Shown here: piece after piece, positions 42,874 to 51,616 of the stretch | Numbering within the stretch: position 1 is the first letter of the stretch | How the letters are laid out: each line of letters starts with the position of its first letter | Assembly (NCBI GenBank): GCA_934462945.1 | Contig: CAKSJF010000002.1 | Span: 1 to 64,000, forward strand | Reading direction: 5' to 3' | DNA length: 64,000 nt | Source of the DNA: an uncultured Clostridia bacterium | GTDB lineage: Bacteria; Bacillota; Clostridia; UBA1381 | Notes under the pieces: generated by a model | Databases searched by the model: none | Told to the model about the DNA's origin: nothing | What the model saw: only the letters and a program-made list of their open reading frames with translations | Translations under genes and position numbers: made by a program

Positions 42874-45105
42874 ATGGCAAGAAAGAAAAATCAGCAGCCG
42901 GAGGAGATTGTCTACGCGCCGATTGCGGAGCAGCCGATCTGCGAAACGCTGGAAAAAAACTATATGCCCTATGCGATGAGCGTAATCGTTTCCCGTGCAA
43001 TTCCGGAAATTGACGGCTTAAAGCCTGCGCACCGCAAGCTACTGTACACGATGTACAAAATGGGACTTTTGGGAGGCAAGCTTACAAAATCGGCAAATGT
43101 TGTCGGTCAGACAATGAAATTAAATCCGCATGGCGACAGTGCGATCTATGAAACCATGGTACGTCTGACCACCGGAAATGAAGCGCTCCTGCATCCTTTG
43201 GTGGAATCGCAGGGAAACTTCGGAAAGCAGTATTCCCGGGATATGGCATATGCCGCGTCCCGGTACACCGAGGTGCGGCTCGATCCGATCTGTCAGGAGT
43301 TTTTCGGGGATATCAATAAAAATACCGTCAAATTTGTAGATAACTATGATGGAGAAATGCAGGAGCCTGTGCTTTTGCCGGTGGCATTTCCGAATATCTT
43401 AGTCAATCCGAATCAGGGTATTGCGGTTGGTATGGCAAGCAATATTTGTTCCTTTAACCTCCGGGAGGTTTGCGAGGCAACAATTTTGTACATGAAAGAT
43501 CCTGATGCAGATCTGCTTTCTGTCATGCCTGCGCCGGACTTTCCGCTGGGCGGCTATCTGATTTATGACGAGGCGCAAATGCGCGAGATTTACCGAACCG
43601 GACGCGGCAGCTTTAAGCTGCGCTCCAAATACCGGTATGATGAAAAAAACCACTGTATTGAGATTACAGAAATCCCATACACCACAACGTCCGAGGCGAT
43701 TATCGGAAAGATAATGGAGCTGATCAAAGCAAATAAGCTCAAGGAAATTTCAGATGCACGGGATGAAACAGGTCTGGACGGCTTCCGGATCACGCTGGAT
43801 GTTAAGCGCGGAACAGATCCGGACGCGCTCATGCTCAAGCTTTTTAAGCTGACCAGCTTAGAGGACAGCTTTAGCTGCAACTTTAATATTCTGATTGATA
43901 ATGCGCCCATGGTGATGGGCGTGGGTCAGATTTTGGGAGAATGGGTCAAATTCCGGAGTACCTGTCTGAAAAACGGTATCAAATTTGATATTGACCGGAA
44001 AACAGAGCGGCTGCACCTCTTAACCGGACTCAAAAAAATTCTTTTGGATATTGACAAGGCAATCAGTATCATCCGCCACACCGAGCGCGAGGAGGATGTT
44101 GTGCCAAACCTCATGCACGGTTTTGAAATTGATAAAATTCAGGCAGAATATGTGGCAGAAATCAAGCTGCGGAATTTAAACAGGGAATATATCCTGAACC
44201 GGACAAACGATATTGAAAAGCTTCTGGAGGAAATTGAGGAGCTGCAAAGAATTTTAGACAGCGACCGGGAACTAAAAAAACTGATTGTCAAGCAGCTGAC
44301 CGCTATTTCCAAAAAGTATGGAAAGGAGCGGAAAACCGAACTGCTGACCAATGATGATGCAGAAGAATATCACGAAAATAACGATATTGAAGACTATCCG
44401 CTGACCGTCTTTGTGACGGCAGAGGGGTATTTAAAGAAAGTTTCTGCACTCTCGCTCCGTTCCACCACCACCGAACATAAGCTTAAAGAGGGGGATCGGA
44501 TTGTGCAGACGATTGAAACCACGAATGTGAGCGATCTTTTGTTCTTCTCCGACCGGAGTGTGGTTTACAAGATGAAAACCTACGATATGCCGGATTCCAA
44601 GGTCAGCGCCATGGGCGAATATTTGCCGGGCATTCTGGGGCTGGAGGATGGAGAGCGAATTTTGTATACCGTGGTTACAACCGACTATGCCGGAATGATG
44701 CTTTTCTCCTTTGCAAACGGAAAGATTGCCAAGGTCGGCTTAGACTGCTATGCTACCAAGACAAACCGGAAAAAGCTGATCGGCGCATATTCGGATAAAT
44801 CTCCTGTCTGTGACATCCGCCTGCTTTTACAGGAGGAGGAATTAGTTGTTTTTGCGGATAATAACAAAGCGCTTGTCTTTACAACCGATAAGATTCCGCA
44901 GAAAACAACAAAGTCCACCCAGGGAATTCAGGTGCTTAAGCTGACCCGAAAGGGTGCGAAGATGATCCGGGTACTTCCGGCGGCAGAATCCGGCATTTCG
45001 GATCTTAAACACTACAGCACAAAAAATCTCCCGGCGGCAGGCAGCTTTCTGCGAAAGGAAGACGCATTAGAAAAACAGGTTTCCCTCTTTGAGGAAACGC
45101 TTTGA
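42874..45105 (+). CDS. parC: type IIA DNA topoisomerase subunit A (ParC-like)
   Basis: A 743-residue GyrA/ParC-family subunit. The breakage-reunion domain starts with the usual ETLEKNYMPYAMSVIVSRAIPEIDGLKP pattern and has the active-site Tyr131 in YAASRYTEVRL. The tower and coiled-coil region follows. The C-terminal beta-propeller is short (from about 500), without a clear GyrA box, which favours topoisomerase IV over gyrase. It is co-transcribed with parE and 12 bases before the glycosyltransferase gene. Confidence 0.88.
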   Translation: MARKKNQQPEEIVYAPIAEQPICETLEKNYMPYAMSVIVSRAIPEIDGLKPAHRKLLYTMYKMGLLGGKLTKSANVVGQTMKLNPHGDSAIYETMVRLTTGNEALLHPLVESQGNFGKQYSRDMAYAASRYTEVRLDPICQEFFGDINKNTVKFVDNYDGEMQEPVLLPVAFPNILVNPNQGIAVGMASNICSFNLREVCEATILYMKDPDADLLSVMPAPDFPLGGYLIYDEAQMREIYRTGRGSFKLRSKYRYDEKNHCIEITEIPYTTTSEAIIGKIMELIKANKLKEISDARDETGLDGFRITLDVKRGTDPDALMLKLFKLTSLEDSFSCNFNILIDNAPMVMGVGQILGEWVKFRSTCLKNGIKFDIDRKTERLHLLTGLKKILLDIDKAISIIRHTEREEDVVPNLMHGFEIDKIQAEYVAEIKLRNLNREYILNRTNDIEKLLEEIEELQRILDSDRELKKLIVKQLTAISKKYGKERKTELLTNDDAEEYHENNDIEDYPLTVFVTAEGYLKKVSALSLRSTTTEHKLKEGDRIVQTIETTNVSDLLFFSDRSVVYKMKTYDMPDSKVSAMGEYLPGILGLEDGERILYTVVTTDYAGMMLFSFANGKIAKVGLDCYATKTNRKKLIGAYSDKSPVCDIRLLLQEEELVVFADNNKALVFTTDKIPQKTTKSTQGIQVLKLTRKGAKMIRVLPAAESGISDLKHYSTKNLPAAGSFLRKEDALEKQVSLFEETL

Positions 45106-45117
45106 AAGGAATAAGAT

Positions 45118-45855
45118 ATGGATAAGGTTAATATTTTAGGGGTCAATGTGGATACGGTCACCATTCCGGAGGCGGTAGACGCAATCATGGAAATGATGAA
45201 AGAGAATCGTCCGCATGCAATTTATACCCCAAATTCTGAAATTATCATGACGGCATATCATGATGAAAAATTTCGCGACATTTTAAATCATGCAGATCTT
45301 TTGACGGCAGATGGAATTGGCGTGGTGTATGCGTCCCGGATTTTAAAAAGACCGATTCGGGAGCGTGCGGCAGGCTATGATATTGCCTGCGGAGTCATCG
45401 ACCGGATTGCAGAAAGCGGAGAGAGTCTGTTCCTGTTTGGCGGAAAGCCGGGGGTTGCAGAAATTGCAGAGAAAAACCTTTTGGCAAAATATCCAAAGCT
45501 AAAGATTGCCGGAACAAGAAACGGCTATTTTAAGCCGGAGGACGAGAAAGAAATTGTCTCTGAAATCAACAAAAGCGGCGCGGACGTGGTGTTTGTCTGC
45601 CTGGGCGCACCCAAGCAGGAGCAATGGATCGCCCGGCATTTGGATCACCTGAAGGTAAAGGTTTTAATGGGTGTGGGCGGCAGTCTGGATGTCATCGCCG
45701 GAACAGCAGAGCGCGCCCCGGATTTTTGGTGCAATCATGGCTTGGAGTGGTTTTATCGTTTGATGAAGCAGCCGTCCCGAATCGGCAGGATGATGGCGCT
45801 TCCTAAATTTGCGCTTACTGTACTGATTCATGGAAAAAAGTATAGCGGAGAATAA
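45118..45855 (+). CDS. tagA: WecB/TagA/CpsF-family glycosyltransferase (GT26)
   Basis: A 245-residue GT26 enzyme. The family pattern TPNSEIIMTAYHDEKFRDIL is followed by LLTADGIGVV, whose Asp is the proposed catalytic base in TagA. GAPKQEQWIARHL is the conserved distal motif. TagA adds N-acetylmannosamine to lipid-linked GlcNAc in wall teichoic acid linkage-unit synthesis; other members act in exopolysaccharide assembly. A C-terminal amphipathic segment rich in Arg/Lys (RLMKQPSRIGRMM) may contact the membrane. The link with topoisomerase genes is probably just operon packing. Confidence 0.88.
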   Translation: MDKVNILGVNVDTVTIPEAVDAIMEMMKENRPHAIYTPNSEIIMTAYHDEKFRDILNHADLLTADGIGVVYASRILKRPIRERAAGYDIACGVIDRIAESGESLFLFGGKPGVAEIAEKNLLAKYPKLKIAGTRNGYFKPEDEKEIVSEINKSGADVVFVCLGAPKQEQWIARHLDHLKVKVLMGVGGSLDVIAGTAERAPDFWCNHGLEWFYRLMKQPSRIGRMMALPKFALTVLIHGKKYSGE

Positions 45856-45899
45856 AAAAGAACAGCATCTGCGAAAAAAACAGATGCTGTTCTTTTTTT
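45854..45899. terminator. bidirectional terminator
   Basis: AAAAAAGAACAGCATCTG and CAGATGCTGTTCTTTTTT form an 18-pair stem around an 8-base loop. It ends the parE-parC-tagA operon and the convergent operon on the minus strand. Confidence 0.92.
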
Positions 45900-45900
45900 C

Positions 45901-47328
45901 TTATCGGAACATGATAGAATACAAATCTGCATCCCGCATACGAACCTCAAGGGTGACCGGCTTTCCGGATAGCTTTTTCACTACGTCCTCCTCAAACGCT
46001 ACTCTGCGGTCGGTTTTGTCTCCAAAGGTTTCGCAGCTTTCATACCGGATTCCGTTTTCATCTGTTAATGTGAAATATAAATATCCCAATGCTGAGGTTT
46101 CAAAGTTAATATACAAATCCTCGCCGTCAAATACAAAAGGTTTTGTAACAAGCATTTTTTCCTTTGCGCCGCTGTGCATTGAGACAAAGCCGCCATACCG
46201 GATGGTATACCGGATCAGCTGTGCAGGCTTGTCCCACCATTGCCCTTCCGGGCAGAACATGGATAATTCATCATCCGCACCCTCAATGTCGGAGGGCGTT
46301 TTTACAAATCCTCTTGCCGGGTAGCAGTCGCCGTAGACCCAGTTGATTTCATGCTCTGCGCCGGGACGGAGAAATGCTTCGTCATATCGCTTAAAATGAA
46401 AACCATCCCGTGAGGTGATAAAAGCGCAGTCGGTCACCACCATACCAAAACGCGGTTCCGTTTTCATGCGTTCCAGCCGCTTTTCTCTGCCGCAAAGCTC
46501 ATCATAATTTCCTGTCCAGTCGCGGCGATAGCGGTATCTTGTCGGAAATCCGATTAAAATATGCTCTGCACCCGGACAAGGCTGCACCACATTTGTATAA
46601 AGCGCGATATCCTCGTGATTTCCGAAATCAAGCATTTTCGGAGCTGTCCAGTGGATGAAATCAGGAGATTCCATATAGCGAATATCCCGGATGTTGTCCT
46701 CTGAACTTTCTGAAACACCGGCATTTCCAACCTCATGAAATCCTCTGCAATAGCACCGATAGCAAGCTGCGTGCTGATCCCAAAACGCAACGTTCAAGGA
46801 ATCAAAAAGACCAACGTCTGTTAATAGCTCGCCATAGGAAAAATGAATCCCGTCTGCGCTATACATGCTGTGCAAGCCCAGTTTCCCGTCCTTTTCCACC
46901 CTTGTAACCGCCTTGTATTTTTTGTCTGGTGTACAGTTTGGGTTTTCATCCTTGAAAACCATAAAATTATCAATCTGTGTGTGAAAAAGCATAGGGCTGT
47001 CAACAATGATATTGTTTTTTGCTGAGCCGTTATATTCGCAGATTCCAAGCTCCGGCTTTTCCCAGCGGAGACCGTCTACACTCTGGGCATAACATACTAC
47101 CACCTTTTCCGGTGCAGAGGAACTTAAGCCTAAATAGTACATTCTGTAAATTCCATCGTCATAAAAGAAGTTGTGATAATCGCAGGAATCTCCCTCCCAG
47201 GGTGCATCATGGAGCAAAACCGACTCTTTCCTGATCGGATGGTGCAGAAGAAATTCTGCAGTGGTCCGTTCCTGGTTAATCAGTGTATCGTCAAAAAAGC
47301 ATTCCCGTTTGTTTGAAATATTTAGCAT
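45901..47328 (-). CDS. beta-propeller carbohydrate-active-like protein (GH43/GH32 fold)
   Basis: A 475-residue cytoplasmic protein with the repeated pattern of five-bladed beta-propeller glycosidases. Examples are MYYLGLSSSAPEKVVVCYAQSVDGLRWEKP, SMYSADGIHFSYGE and YMESPDFIHWTAPK, in which a short strand is followed by SxDGxxW/F. Similar proteins occur beside sugar-degradation genes in Clostridia and Planctomycetes but no activity can be assigned. No signal peptide. The ATG has AAGGAAG 7 bases upstream and overlaps the end of the pnuC remnant by a few bases. Last gene of the minus-strand cluster. Confidence 0.65.
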   Translation of the reverse strand: MLNISNKRECFFDDTLINQERTTAEFLLHHPIRKESVLLHDAPWEGDSCDYHNFFYDDGIYRMYYLGLSSSAPEKVVVCYAQSVDGLRWEKPELGICEYNGSAKNNIIVDSPMLFHTQIDNFMVFKDENPNCTPDKKYKAVTRVEKDGKLGLHSMYSADGIHFSYGELLTDVGLFDSLNVAFWDQHAACYRCYCRGFHEVGNAGVSESSEDNIRDIRYMESPDFIHWTAPKMLDFGNHEDIALYTNVVQPCPGAEHILIGFPTRYRYRRDWTGNYDELCGREKRLERMKTEPRFGMVVTDCAFITSRDGFHFKRYDEAFLRPGAEHEINWVYGDCYPARGFVKTPSDIEGADDELSMFCPEGQWWDKPAQLIRYTIRYGGFVSMHSGAKEKMLVTKPFVFDGEDLYINFETSALGYLYFTLTDENGIRYESCETFGDKTDRRVAFEEDVVKKLSGKPVTLEVRMRDADLYSIMFR

Positions 47329-47569
47329 AATGATTCTTCCTTTCTTTGTACTTTATATAATACAGATACCTGCCGGCAGGCAAACACCTGACAGATCAGT
47401 GAGTATACTGAAAAAACCAAATAAGTAATTTGCTCCGGCGTATCCTTTAGCATGCACAGATACAGAAGGATAGAAAATGTTCCTCCGGCAAGCATGAGTA
47501 CGGTATATTCGCAGTAGGAAAGCAGCAAAACTTGTATTCATTGTTTTCTGTTTTTGTTATAATTCCCAT
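47322..47569 (-). pseudogene. C-terminal remnant of a second PnuC-like transporter gene
   Basis: The frame from 47528 to 47322 encodes about 68 residues that align along their whole length with the last 65 residues of the adjacent 47600 protein. Shared features are LSYxEyT at the start, LYxxMLKxxP, TYLVxxVYSLxC and VxxxYKxQ near the end. The copy lacks about 160 N-terminal residues. A ribosome site and ATG (47569) are kept, but that frame reads only 13 unrelated codons and then differs from the transporter frame. It is therefore a deleted and frameshifted duplicate rather than a small gene. Confidence 0.6.
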
Positions 47570-47599
47570 TATCTCACCTCATCTGAATAATCTTTCGCC

Positions 47600-48271
47600 C
47601 TATCGGGAAATGTTTTCTGCCTTTTGCTCTTTGTATACTTTTCTTACATTTACAAGTGTAAGGTTTGCGCACAGCAGCGAATATACCATTGATACCAGGT
47701 ATGTCGCCATCTGCGGCTCCTCCTTTAACATGCTTGCATATAGAATTACATTAATAATGCATCCCAAATTTTGCATATATGTCCACTCAACATAAGACAG
47801 CATTGTTAAAACGGTTGTCACGATACCCAGCAGCATAACAGAATTATCGAGCAGCGTATGACTTGAGCCAAGCTTTCTGAAGATGATATAGCATACAAAC
47901 CACATAAGTGCAAAAGCTCCGGAAAAAATTAAAAATTTTTTTAGCCCCATCGACTTAAAAATGGTCGATGTTTTTTTGTATGAATGCTTTCCCCAACTCA
48001 CAAAGGTTACAATCTGCATAACAAACGATACCGTTATCGCGTAAAGCGCACTGCCATAAAGTTTATAGAAAAAATATACGACAGCATAAAGCACAGAATT
48101 CAGACCGCCGAGTAAAAACGCATAGCGATTTACTCTGATTTGCAAAATCATAACGATCAACGAAACGTAAAGCGGCAATATTTGCAAAAAGTCCTGTGAG
48201 TACTTAATACCGAAAAATGTTATTAATACAAAGCTGACTGCCATTAATAAATAAGAATATATATTTTTCAT
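47600..48271 (-). CDS. PnuC-family membrane transporter
   Basis: A 223-residue integral membrane protein with about seven hydrophobic segments. The stretch NRYAFLLGGLNSVLYAVVYFF...YGSALYAITVSFVMQIVTFVSWG matches the middle of PnuC transporters, and DNSVMLLGIVTTVLTMLSYVEWT matches the second half. Known PnuC proteins facilitate entry of nicotinamide riboside or other vitamin precursors. In this sugar locus another small polar solute is possible. ATG 48271 is used because it follows the esterase stop by one base; a longer frame to 48436 overlaps that gene. Confidence 0.75.
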   Translation of the reverse strand: MKNIYSYLLMAVSFVLITFFGIKYSQDFLQILPLYVSLIVMILQIRVNRYAFLLGGLNSVLYAVVYFFYKLYGSALYAITVSFVMQIVTFVSWGKHSYKKTSTIFKSMGLKKFLIFSGAFALMWFVCYIIFRKLGSSHTLLDNSVMLLGIVTTVLTMLSYVEWTYMQNLGCIINVILYASMLKEEPQMATYLVSMVYSLLCANLTLVNVRKVYKEQKAENISR

Positions 48272-48272
48272 T

Positions 48273-49319
48273 TCAAACCAATCTTTCCATATACTTTTCC
48301 AATTCCAAAGCCATGCACATAAAGCCGAGATCATTCGGATGAGTTCCGTCAACAGTTCCGGAATCTCCGCCAAAAACATCAAATGTTTTCTCCCCGTCAA
48401 CAAAGTAAACATTTTTATCTCCGCCGGCAATTGCAAAGTCGCATGTTTCTTTTATAATCCCCTTTCGTTCGTCTATATCTTTGACCCAAGCGTTATAGGG
48501 CATTGACATTATAATGATCGGCAACGTCGGATTTTTCTTTCTGACAATGTCAAAAAATGTATGATGTGTATTCTTTAGAAAATCCAATGTCGGCGCATTA
48601 AAATCATAATCAAATACAAAACAGGACATATCAAGCTTCGCTATATATTCTGCCATTGCAGGCTCGCCTTTTGCATTTCCGGAAAATCCGAGATTTACAA
48701 AATCAAGATTTAATTTTCTCGAAATAATTGCAGGATAACTGTTTCCGGGTCTTGTAGCACATCCTCCCTGCGTTATAGAAGAACCGTAATAAACAACAGG
48801 TCTTTTGTTTTTATACTTTTCCCCGTGTTCGATCAGGGCATTTTTGTCAAGCCCGATATAAATATCAGAAACACTGCTGTAGAGCGGAAGATTCAGCGTA
48901 ATATCACGTATTTGCCGAGTATCAAAATAATGAATGCTTTCAAAAGAATCCTCCATACTTATCGGCGGCAGAAATAGTGTCTGGAACAAATATCCTCCGT
49001 CCTCGCGTGTGTACATATCAATTCCCGAAGTACCTGCAAGCGACATATGCTCAATTCTGCAAACATCCGAATACTTTACCGAAACAGCAACGAATTTTGA
49101 ATCCGTTTTAAATCTTATCCGGACTCCAGAGGTATTTGCCGCAAGCTGCTTCACACCTTCTGAAACTCTTTCCGCATCCTTTAAAGGAAGTCTTAAATAC
49201 CTTTCGCCGCAAGTCCCGTATACGTCAAAAGGATCTTCAAGAGCCGAAATAAACCTTAAATCTTTCTCGTTTATTTTCGTATTAATGTCAAGATTTTTAT
49301 CTATATCTTTTATATTCAT
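48273..49319 (-). CDS. SGNH/GDSL-family esterase
   Basis: A 348-residue cytoplasmic carbohydrate esterase-like protein. An N-terminal beta-sandwich of about 160 residues is followed by the SGNH domain. Block I is YYGSSITQGGCATRPGNSYP with the catalytic Ser. The later FSGNAKG holds the oxyanion Gly/Asn, and the block V motif is VDGTHPNDLGF with the Asp/His pair. All catalytic residues are present, in contrast to the 26396 protein. Likely substrate: an acetylated sugar or glycan released by the neighbouring sialidase-fold protein. GAGGTC precedes the ATG by 6-7 bases. The base composition is AT-rich. Confidence 0.85.
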   Translation of the reverse strand: MNIKDIDKNLDINTKINEKDLRFISALEDPFDVYGTCGERYLRLPLKDAERVSEGVKQLAANTSGVRIRFKTDSKFVAVSVKYSDVCRIEHMSLAGTSGIDMYTREDGGYLFQTLFLPPISMEDSFESIHYFDTRQIRDITLNLPLYSSVSDIYIGLDKNALIEHGEKYKNKRPVVYYGSSITQGGCATRPGNSYPAIISRKLNLDFVNLGFSGNAKGEPAMAEYIAKLDMSCFVFDYDFNAPTLDFLKNTHHTFFDIVRKKNPTLPIIIMSMPYNAWVKDIDERKGIIKETCDFAIAGGDKNVYFVDGEKTFDVFGGDSGTVDGTHPNDLGFMCMALELEKYMERLV

Positions 49320-49379
49320 ATATTGACCTCGTATATTTTCGTAATATAGTCATAACGGGTGAAGCCATCCTGTAATTTT

Positions 49380-50516
49380 TTAGTCGTCCAGACTCCAGAT
49401 CACCTGAAAAATTTCTGTATGATTTCTACCATGATCGCAAGCATAAAAAATTGTAAGAATATTTCCGTCCGGCAATTCAACAGATGACGGGTATCCCAAA
49501 TCTCTCGCGTCCTTATTTGGTTCGCAGACGGTCAGCCCTGTTTCCCATGTTTCGCCGTTATCATGGCTGATCATTGCTCTGATCCCATATGGCTTATTTC
49601 TGTGCCCGTATGTTGCAATCAGTGTTCCGTCCGAACGGCGCATGATATGAGACGGAGCGCCCTCGCCCGGCTCTAAAATTTGATGTGGTTCTGTAAAGCT
49701 TTTTCCGTCATCATATGATTCACACTGATAGATACACATTGCGGAATCATCCTCATAGCTGCTTTGTACTCTGATGTGTACAATTATCTTTCCGTCCGGC
49801 AAAACAATTGTATGAGGCTCGCATGCTTCTGCTACCTTTTCCTTGTTAAATGTAATTTCGGAAAGATATTCAAATTCCTCATTATCGTTTAAAATATAAC
49901 ATTTAAGATGAAGATAGTTATTTTCTTTCCATGCTGTTTTTGCAATATGCTTATCCCACACAGTACCCACATATATGACCTTTCCGTTATTTAAAACAGC
50001 CGGTCCGTGCGGACAGGAGATTTCACACATATGTCTTTTGCCGAACGTATATCCTCCGTCGTGACTTATGATATATCCCGATCCAAGGTATTTTTCATCC
50101 GGATTCAATGTGTCGGTTATATCCAAATACGCCGAAATATATTGGTTTTCAAGCGTTTGCCGCAAGCTGCTGTCCAAATTTTTTATAACCCAATCAACAG
50201 CATATCTCTGAAAATCTGTCGAGTCTGTAAATGAGGTGACAATCACATTTTTTTCGCCATAAGGAAGTATCCCGGTATCGCGGTCATCCAAGAGCGTGTC
50301 AATCAGCACTGCCGGCTGTGACCATGTTTGTCCGTTATCACGGCTGTAACAAATAACGGATTTTCCGAATGGGCAAACATGCCGCATTCTAAATCCGGAG
50401 GCTGTCATGGCAAGAGTTCCGTCCTGAAGCTTTGCAACAGTCGGCCATGCAAATACATTATGGATACTGTGTCTGTTTGAGCATATTACTCTCGGTTCTT
50501 CAATTATCTTAATCAT
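49380..50516 (-). CDS. sialidase-fold (BNR-repeat) protein
   Basis: A 378-residue six-bladed beta-propeller. Four Asp boxes are visible (SRDNGQTW, SHDGGYTF, SYDDGKSF, SHDNGETW). The canonical FRIP motif with the first Arg of the sialidase triad is missing; the equivalent region reads NVFAWPTVAKL. It may thus hydrolyse a different sugar or be a non-canonical family member. No signal peptide, so it should act on imported oligosaccharides. ATG 50516 has AAAGGA 9 bases upstream; a TTG at 50534 would overlap it. First gene of the minus-strand cluster. Confidence 0.78.
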   Translation of the reverse strand: MIKIIEEPRVICSNRHSIHNVFAWPTVAKLQDGTLAMTASGFRMRHVCPFGKSVICYSRDNGQTWSQPAVLIDTLLDDRDTGILPYGEKNVIVTSFTDSTDFQRYAVDWVIKNLDSSLRQTLENQYISAYLDITDTLNPDEKYLGSGYIISHDGGYTFGKRHMCEISCPHGPAVLNNGKVIYVGTVWDKHIAKTAWKENNYLHLKCYILNDNEEFEYLSEITFNKEKVAEACEPHTIVLPDGKIIVHIRVQSSYEDDSAMCIYQCESYDDGKSFTEPHQILEPGEGAPSHIMRRSDGTLIATYGHRNKPYGIRAMISHDNGETWETGLTVCEPNKDARDLGYPSSVELPDGNILTIFYACDHGRNHTEIFQVIWSLDD

Positions 50517-50573
50517 GATCCATTTTCCTTTCAATACAGGTTTCTCCTGTTATTTATTCCTGTGAATGATGTC

Positions 50574-50603
50574 ATTATAGCAGATCTGTGCTGCGGTTGT
50601 AAA
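50574..50603 (-). promoter_or_regulatory. promoter of the sialidase-fold operon
   Basis: On the minus strand TTTACA (50603-50598), an 18-base spacer and TATAAT (50579-50574). Confidence 0.65.
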
Positions 50604-50650
50604 TTGCTTCGTTGGTCAAAAAAATTTTTTTATGGCGAAAAAAAGGACGG

Positions 50651-50679
50651 TTGACAAGCTTCGTGTTATGAGGTATAAT
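50651..50679 (+). promoter_or_regulatory. promoter of the AraC-family gene
   Basis: TTGACA (50651-50656), a 17-base spacer and TATAAT (50674-50679). This overlaps a possible TTG start, which excludes that start. Confidence 0.85.
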
Positions 50680-50702
50680 TGAGAAAAAAGGAGGGAGAGA
50701 AT

Positions 50703-51563
50703 ATGCAGGAGCAGTTTGATACGGATCAAAACACAATTCATGTGGAAAACCTTGAGTTTTCTGCATATTTTCATCTTTTTGAAAAGGAAACTCAAACGGG
50801 CGGCGCCTTAAATTCGATTCTTTTCGATACAGTTCACACGCATGCTTATGCAGAGCTTTTTCTTTGCTTTGACCTGGAAATTGTGATCAGGACAGATCAG
50901 GCGGATATCTGCCTGAAGCCTGGCGAGCTTTTGCTCATTCCTCCGGGTGTTCGTCATGTGATGCTTCCGAGTCAATCCAATGGTATGTCTGTCGGATTTT
51001 CATATAGCTTGCTGAATAACAAAAGCAGGCATGATTTTTTTGGATTGATTGACGGTTTGTGTAAAACAGCGCTGCCGCGTGTGCTTTACAAGGGAATACC
51101 TGCCGAAATATGGAGCTCTGGAAGCGTTCCGGAATTTGACGCGCTGACGGTTATGCGGCTTTTGCAATTTCTTCTTTGCATGGGGGAATGGTGCAGTAAG
51201 GAACAAAAAGCTGAACCTTCAGACGGTCAGAATCCGGAAAGAGATCTTGGCAGAATCACTGCAGTTGAAAATATGCTTCTTACCTCTTTCATGACGGATT
51301 TTCATGCTGAGGACGCTGCAAGGCAGCTTCATCTTAGTAAACGGCAGTTGGATCGGGTAATCCGCCGCCGGTTCGGGATGTCCTTTCGGGAGGTTATGAC
51401 GGAATATCGCATGCAGGCGGCATGTAAAATGCTGACCGGCTCAGAGCTTTGTGCGGAGGAAATCGGATATGCCGTCGGCTATAACAATAAATCTGCATTT
51501 TATGCGGCATTCCGAAGAAAATATGGAATGACACCCATGCAATACCGGAACACACAAAAATAG
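50703..51563 (+). CDS. AraC-family transcriptional regulator
   Basis: A 286-residue regulator. An N-terminal cupin-like domain contains FDTVHTHAYAELFLCFDLEI and LKPGELLLIPPGVRHVM. The C-terminal two helix-turn-helix motifs are in DAARQLHLSKRQLDRVIRRRFG and EEIGYAVGYNNKSAFYAAFRRKYG. ATG 50703 has AGGAGGG 6-12 bases upstream. It is divergent from the sialidase-fold operon and probably controls it. A terminator follows, shared with clpC. Confidence 0.9.
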   Translation: MQEQFDTDQNTIHVENLEFSAYFHLFEKETQTGGALNSILFDTVHTHAYAELFLCFDLEIVIRTDQADICLKPGELLLIPPGVRHVMLPSQSNGMSVGFSYSLLNNKSRHDFFGLIDGLCKTALPRVLYKGIPAEIWSSGSVPEFDALTVMRLLQFLLCMGEWCSKEQKAEPSDGQNPERDLGRITAVENMLLTSFMTDFHAEDAARQLHLSKRQLDRVIRRRFGMSFREVMTEYRMQAACKMLTGSELCAEEIGYAVGYNNKSAFYAAFRRKYGMTPMQYRNTQK

Positions 51564-51610
51564 GGGGATGTCAAAAAAGGTAGCATTCTGCTCTCTTTTT
51601 TACATCCCCT
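51564..51610. terminator. bidirectional terminator between the AraC-family gene and clpC
   Basis: GGGGATGTCAAAAAAGG (51564-51580) pairs with CTCTTTTTTACATCCCC (51593-51609) with a mismatch, closing a 12-base loop. It is the plain version of the outer arms of the 28511 element. Confidence 0.85.
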
Positions 51611-51616
51611 GTGTTA

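Noticed and set aside
40840..45105. DNA gyrase (gyrB-gyrA)
   Set aside because: The B subunit has no GyrB insert, the A subunit has a short C-terminal propeller with no GyrA box, and the locus is not near dnaA or recF. Topoisomerase IV type is more likely, although the name is not fully certain.
50517..50534. TTG start of the sialidase-fold gene
   Set aside because: The AAAGGA ribosome site overlaps this codon and fits the ATG at 50516.
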